Shown here piece after piece: positions 60,557 through 64,000 of a stretch of 64,000 nucleotides of DNA. The position numbers and the translations under genes are program-made. Source of the stretch: Acanthaster planci (Eukaryota > Echinodermata > Asteroidea > Valvatida > Acanthasteridae); NCBI RefSeq assembly GCF_001949145.1, contig NW_019091468.1, positions 782,174 through 846,173 on the forward strand, read 5' to 3'. Under the pieces are notes generated by a model, which worked only from the letters and a program-made list of their open reading frames with translations, made no database searches and was not told where the DNA came from. Position 1 is the first letter of the stretch. The number at the start of each line of letters is the position of its first letter.

Positions 60557-63500
60557 CATACATGTACATGTACCCCCCGGTACCCTGTAAGTATGAGTGC
60601 GAGTACAACGCAGGTCTCGTGCTTATTAAAGCTTTGCACGGAAAGGATCGCCGGCCGTAATTAAGCTCAAAGAAAAAAGCCGCACAGGACGATGTTCAGC
60701 GGAGTGTGCTGAAGCATGTTGAAGGCGAGCCTGACAACACAAACACAAGGTCACCACCGTGATTGGAATCGCTACTCCGTGTGAACCGTCCATTCCTACC
60801 CCCTTCGCAATCAGAACATGGGAACAACGGGCCCCCGCTATATTGCTGCGCTGTAATCGGATCCTTACAGGGCCCCCGCCAATTTATGCCATGCGGTACA
60901 AAGCAGTGGTGAGTACCGATTTAATACGCAGACTTTATTGCGCAATATTAAGGCTCTCGGCACATAAACAGTAGCATGTGGAGAAATAACGACCAGACAG
61001 TACGGAAATTGGATGGAAAAACTGCTTGGGTATCAAGTCCTCAACTTTTGATCTGCTGTATACGGGTACAAGTACACGTACATGTACCTCAGCATTATTA
61101 AACACGACCTGCCATGTGCAACACATCACATTTTCTCGGGTATCAGTCTCAGTTTCACATATCATTTTTACAATGCCAATTTTCCCTCAGTTTATCCCCC
61201 CCCCCACTTTTTGCGACGGTGAACATTAAAAATCATGAATGTACACATGTACTAAGCTTCCCAAAGTTGCATACATGTACATGTCTGCTATTTATGTTAC
61301 ATGTACATGCATGGAGACCTACATCAAGGCATATCAACCTTTGACTAAGGATACATGTACGTGTACATTGATACTGGTGAACCACATCAGTTGAGAAAAC
61401 TGCCCCTGCCCCCCTTTTATCTAGCCCCTCCCCTTCTCCAAACATTGTATAGTACCGGTAGCTTCTATTGTATCTTATGCACATGTACATGTATGTATGG
61501 AAGCACTCTGATATGACTTTCAGATTCAATGATCAAGGAAACTAACCCTAGCTGTTTCTTCCTTGCCCCTCCCCTTTTTTTCTCCCCCCTAAACTCCAAG
61601 AAGCAAGAATTCAAAATCTCCACTGCTGAAGGACCTACCTTTACCGAAAGATATCCAGCTGTACAGCACAAAGTAACAGAATTTCAGTACACACTCCTGT
61701 CAGCAGATACTGCGCCCCTGTACCGGCTGGCTCGCGCTGTTCATACCATTCACATGCACGCCCAGGGCACCACCACACGCTCACAGGAAAAATATGCGCT
61801 CACAAGCTGTCCCCTGCCAGTGCAAAATGAAAAGTCGTGCTTTTGTCTGCGCAATATCCACCCGCTAAAAGCCGGCACTTAATGAAAAATCAACGATTAA
61901 AATAGATCGCTGTGCACCGTGGGCAATTGCCTTGTCTGTCCGCCCCTCACGGTTCTCGTCCTACCTGCCCGCCCAACCCCCTAACCCTTCCACTTCATAA
62001 TCAATGCTCAGGCTGATTGCATTCCCATGGACAATCTGGCACACGTCCTGATTCCACAAAATGAGTCATAAGTGCCTTCATGTCCCCAGTTAGTTTTGAT
62101 GGAAGATGACATTAAAAGTTCATTTTCATCAAACTGACTACCGACTAAGTGTAGACATAAAAGGCATAAAATGCGGTTAGTTGAAACGTTGGACACTATT
62201 TGATTTCCACAAAGGCAAGACTTGCTTAAGGGTCTACAATATCAAATTCCAGCTCAGGTAACTAGTGACTCATTTTGCTGGGCTGTATTGCGTGGAAGAT
62301 TCATTCAGTCGTGTACAATTAGATCCTTGTACAGCATTAAACCTATTAGTACACATGTACCGGTACTACGCCGAACGTTTATCACCGGTACACATCAGAT
62401 ACACGTACGAAGAGTGTTACTAGCATGATACTGAAATTATCAAGCAACGAAGAACAGAATCTCTTTTCTGGAATAAATGCTATAGAGTTACATGTCTACA
62501 TGTACACAGTACACGAACTGCACATTAAAACAAATTTACTGGCACTTTGCCAAACACTTCTTTTTACGCATGATCACCAGATTTACACATGAGCGTGTAC
62601 GTATCATAAGAAGCATGGTCCAACTTCTGCTTGAAAGGTTGTTCAAGGTACATATGCATGTACGTGTACATGTACACTACGCCAGAAGCCCCATTTCTAT
62701 GAACAGCTAAAAATATTACATTCATAAACCCGGTGGGCGTGTTCCGGTAGGCAGTACATTTGATCCATCTTTGGGACAAGCATAATTTCCTACATAATTT
62801 CTGACAGTATTACAGCCAGGAGAATAAACTGTCTCACATGTTGCCCCCTCTCACTGGAAGTGGGAAGGGGGGGTAGTCTTCCCCCCTACGGTACATGTAC
62901 TTGTTCAACTTGGGGGTTATGGCTCCCCACTTTGGATGGCTGATGCCCGATGCCCCTTCCACTTGGAAAATTGTTACAATGTTGTCGACCCCCCCCCCCC
63001 GGTTTCATCAGTAAAAAAGATACAAGCTTCTCCCTTCAAAGCTTCAAACATGTCAAAAGGGAAACACGAAATGCTCTGTCAAAACAAGATGGAGGCAGGA
63101 ACTAAACACTTCAAAGATCATTGAGAAAAATGCTACAGATTCAGCAAATTTACAGTGCCGGCAGGTCTACGGCAGATCAACAGACAAATTGAAAAAAAAA
63201 ATAAAACCTGCCCTCCCAAATGACGCTCAAATCTCCATTTCCTCTCTCCATCTATAAACCACTTAATGCAGTCGGTCCGAGCCTAAAGACTCTCAATAAA
63301 TTAATTTCGGCTTGTTTTTACAACTCTGTCTGTATTTTTTCCCCCCAAGAAGCTCTCTCTTCCTGCCCGTACAGTTCTACTGCAGGCAGGAGAGTGGGAG
63401 AGTGGGGAGCCATGGGCAAATTTGCATTTGAGTCTCTACAAACAGTTTCCAGGCCTTTTTATGTAACGATGCGGCGCATAATGAATTTATACAGGAAACC

Positions 63501-64000
63501 ACCCCAGGGAGACAGAGCGCTACCACTGGCAGGGGCCGCAAACACTCAGCAATAAAATTGCAAGTCAGGGTACTAGGCTGTTTAATTAACCTGTATTTCA
63601 GGCACAAATGATCCAAGTGACGATTTTTAAAGAGCTACAAGTACGGTAGATGCTACCCTACATGTACATGGGTACAGCATCTTTTCCTGGATACTAAAAA
63701 GACCATGACTGCCATGTGTTTGTTTGCTTTTTCCACCGGCACTGGGGAGAAACAAGCTCTCCAGTTGACTGGTTGATGAACTTGAAATTTTGGCAGGATT
63801 CTGAGAGTACATACTTATTTAATAACATCCCAAAGTTTCACCTAAAAGGGGCATGTTTGAGGTCTTCAAATAAACACAGATTTTGTTGGCTGAAATTTGT
63901 TCTGACATACACGTAGACATAATCCACAGCCCTCCCCAGCCAAGTCCCAACATTACAGATACATGTAGATCTGCAGACTTCAGTGAAATCATAAAGCACG

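Larger units (their letters stand above)
47838..64000. other. Non-coding region, no gene recognised
   Basis: No exon identified on either strand. It contains the probable hAT element at 48185-48653, a partial GGGGCCA MITE (49691-49815), GGGGTGAGAT-ended elements (50787-51019, 60197-60556), a copy of the 41369 family (51060-51290), and frequent TACATGTA palindromes, C-runs and short A/T runs. It may be intergenic or intronic. Confidence 0.5.

Noticed and set aside
1-64000. CRISPR arrays, operons or bacterial signals
   Set aside because: Spliced genes, long introns and transposon types show a eukaryotic nuclear genome. No regularly spaced repeats were seen.

Overview
The window is eukaryotic nuclear DNA. 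It has short, GC-rich coding exons with clean GT..AG introns, long AT-rich non-coding stretches, many short inverted-repeat elements and one assembly gap (36431-37369). The two recognisable genes and the repeat content suggest a marine invertebrate deuterostome. Strong GC bias in the exons and dispersed TACATGTA and ACCGGT palindromes make amphioxus my first guess, but echinoderm or hemichordate cannot be excluded from sequence alone.

Left end (161-6799, + strand): the last eleven coding exons of a gp210/NUP210-type nuclear pore membrane glycoprotein. They join in one frame into 542 residues covering the end of the lumenal region, one transmembrane helix and a cytoplasmic tail. The 5' part lies outside the window. 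Its introns hold a TTAA-type MITE, a 28-bp tandem repeat, a foldback repeat, a SINE-like sequence and a short palindromic MITE.

Middle (6800-15936): about 9 kb between two convergent genes, with a probable NUP210 3' UTR, a tRNA-derived SINE, tRNA-like sequences, a GC-rich foldback element and a 47-bp tandem duplication.

Centre (15937-32335, - strand): a complete or nearly complete ADAR1-type adenosine deaminase gene. Eight coding exons join without a frame break into 1162 residues from the first good ATG. The N-terminal exon encodes THREE Z-alpha-type winged-helix domains. All three keep the Asn, Tyr/Phe and Pro-Pro-x-Trp positions used for Z-form nucleic-acid recognition. A single dsRNA-binding domain and a catalytically intact deaminase domain follow. 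Vertebrate ADAR1 has two Z domains, of which only the first binds Z-DNA well, and three dsRBDs. This 3 Z + 1 dsRBD layout is the most notable biological feature of the window.

Right half (32336-64000): no convincing exon was found on either strand. It could be intergenic or the 5' intron of ADAR or another gene. It holds several short DNA transposon families, some with clear target-site duplications: a hAT-like element with a perfect 8-bp TSD, TTAA elements and 3-bp-TSD elements.

The two genes have no obvious functional link. ADAR edits and binds dsRNA and Z-RNA, and the window, including the ADAR introns, is rich in foldback elements that would give dsRNA hairpins when transcribed.
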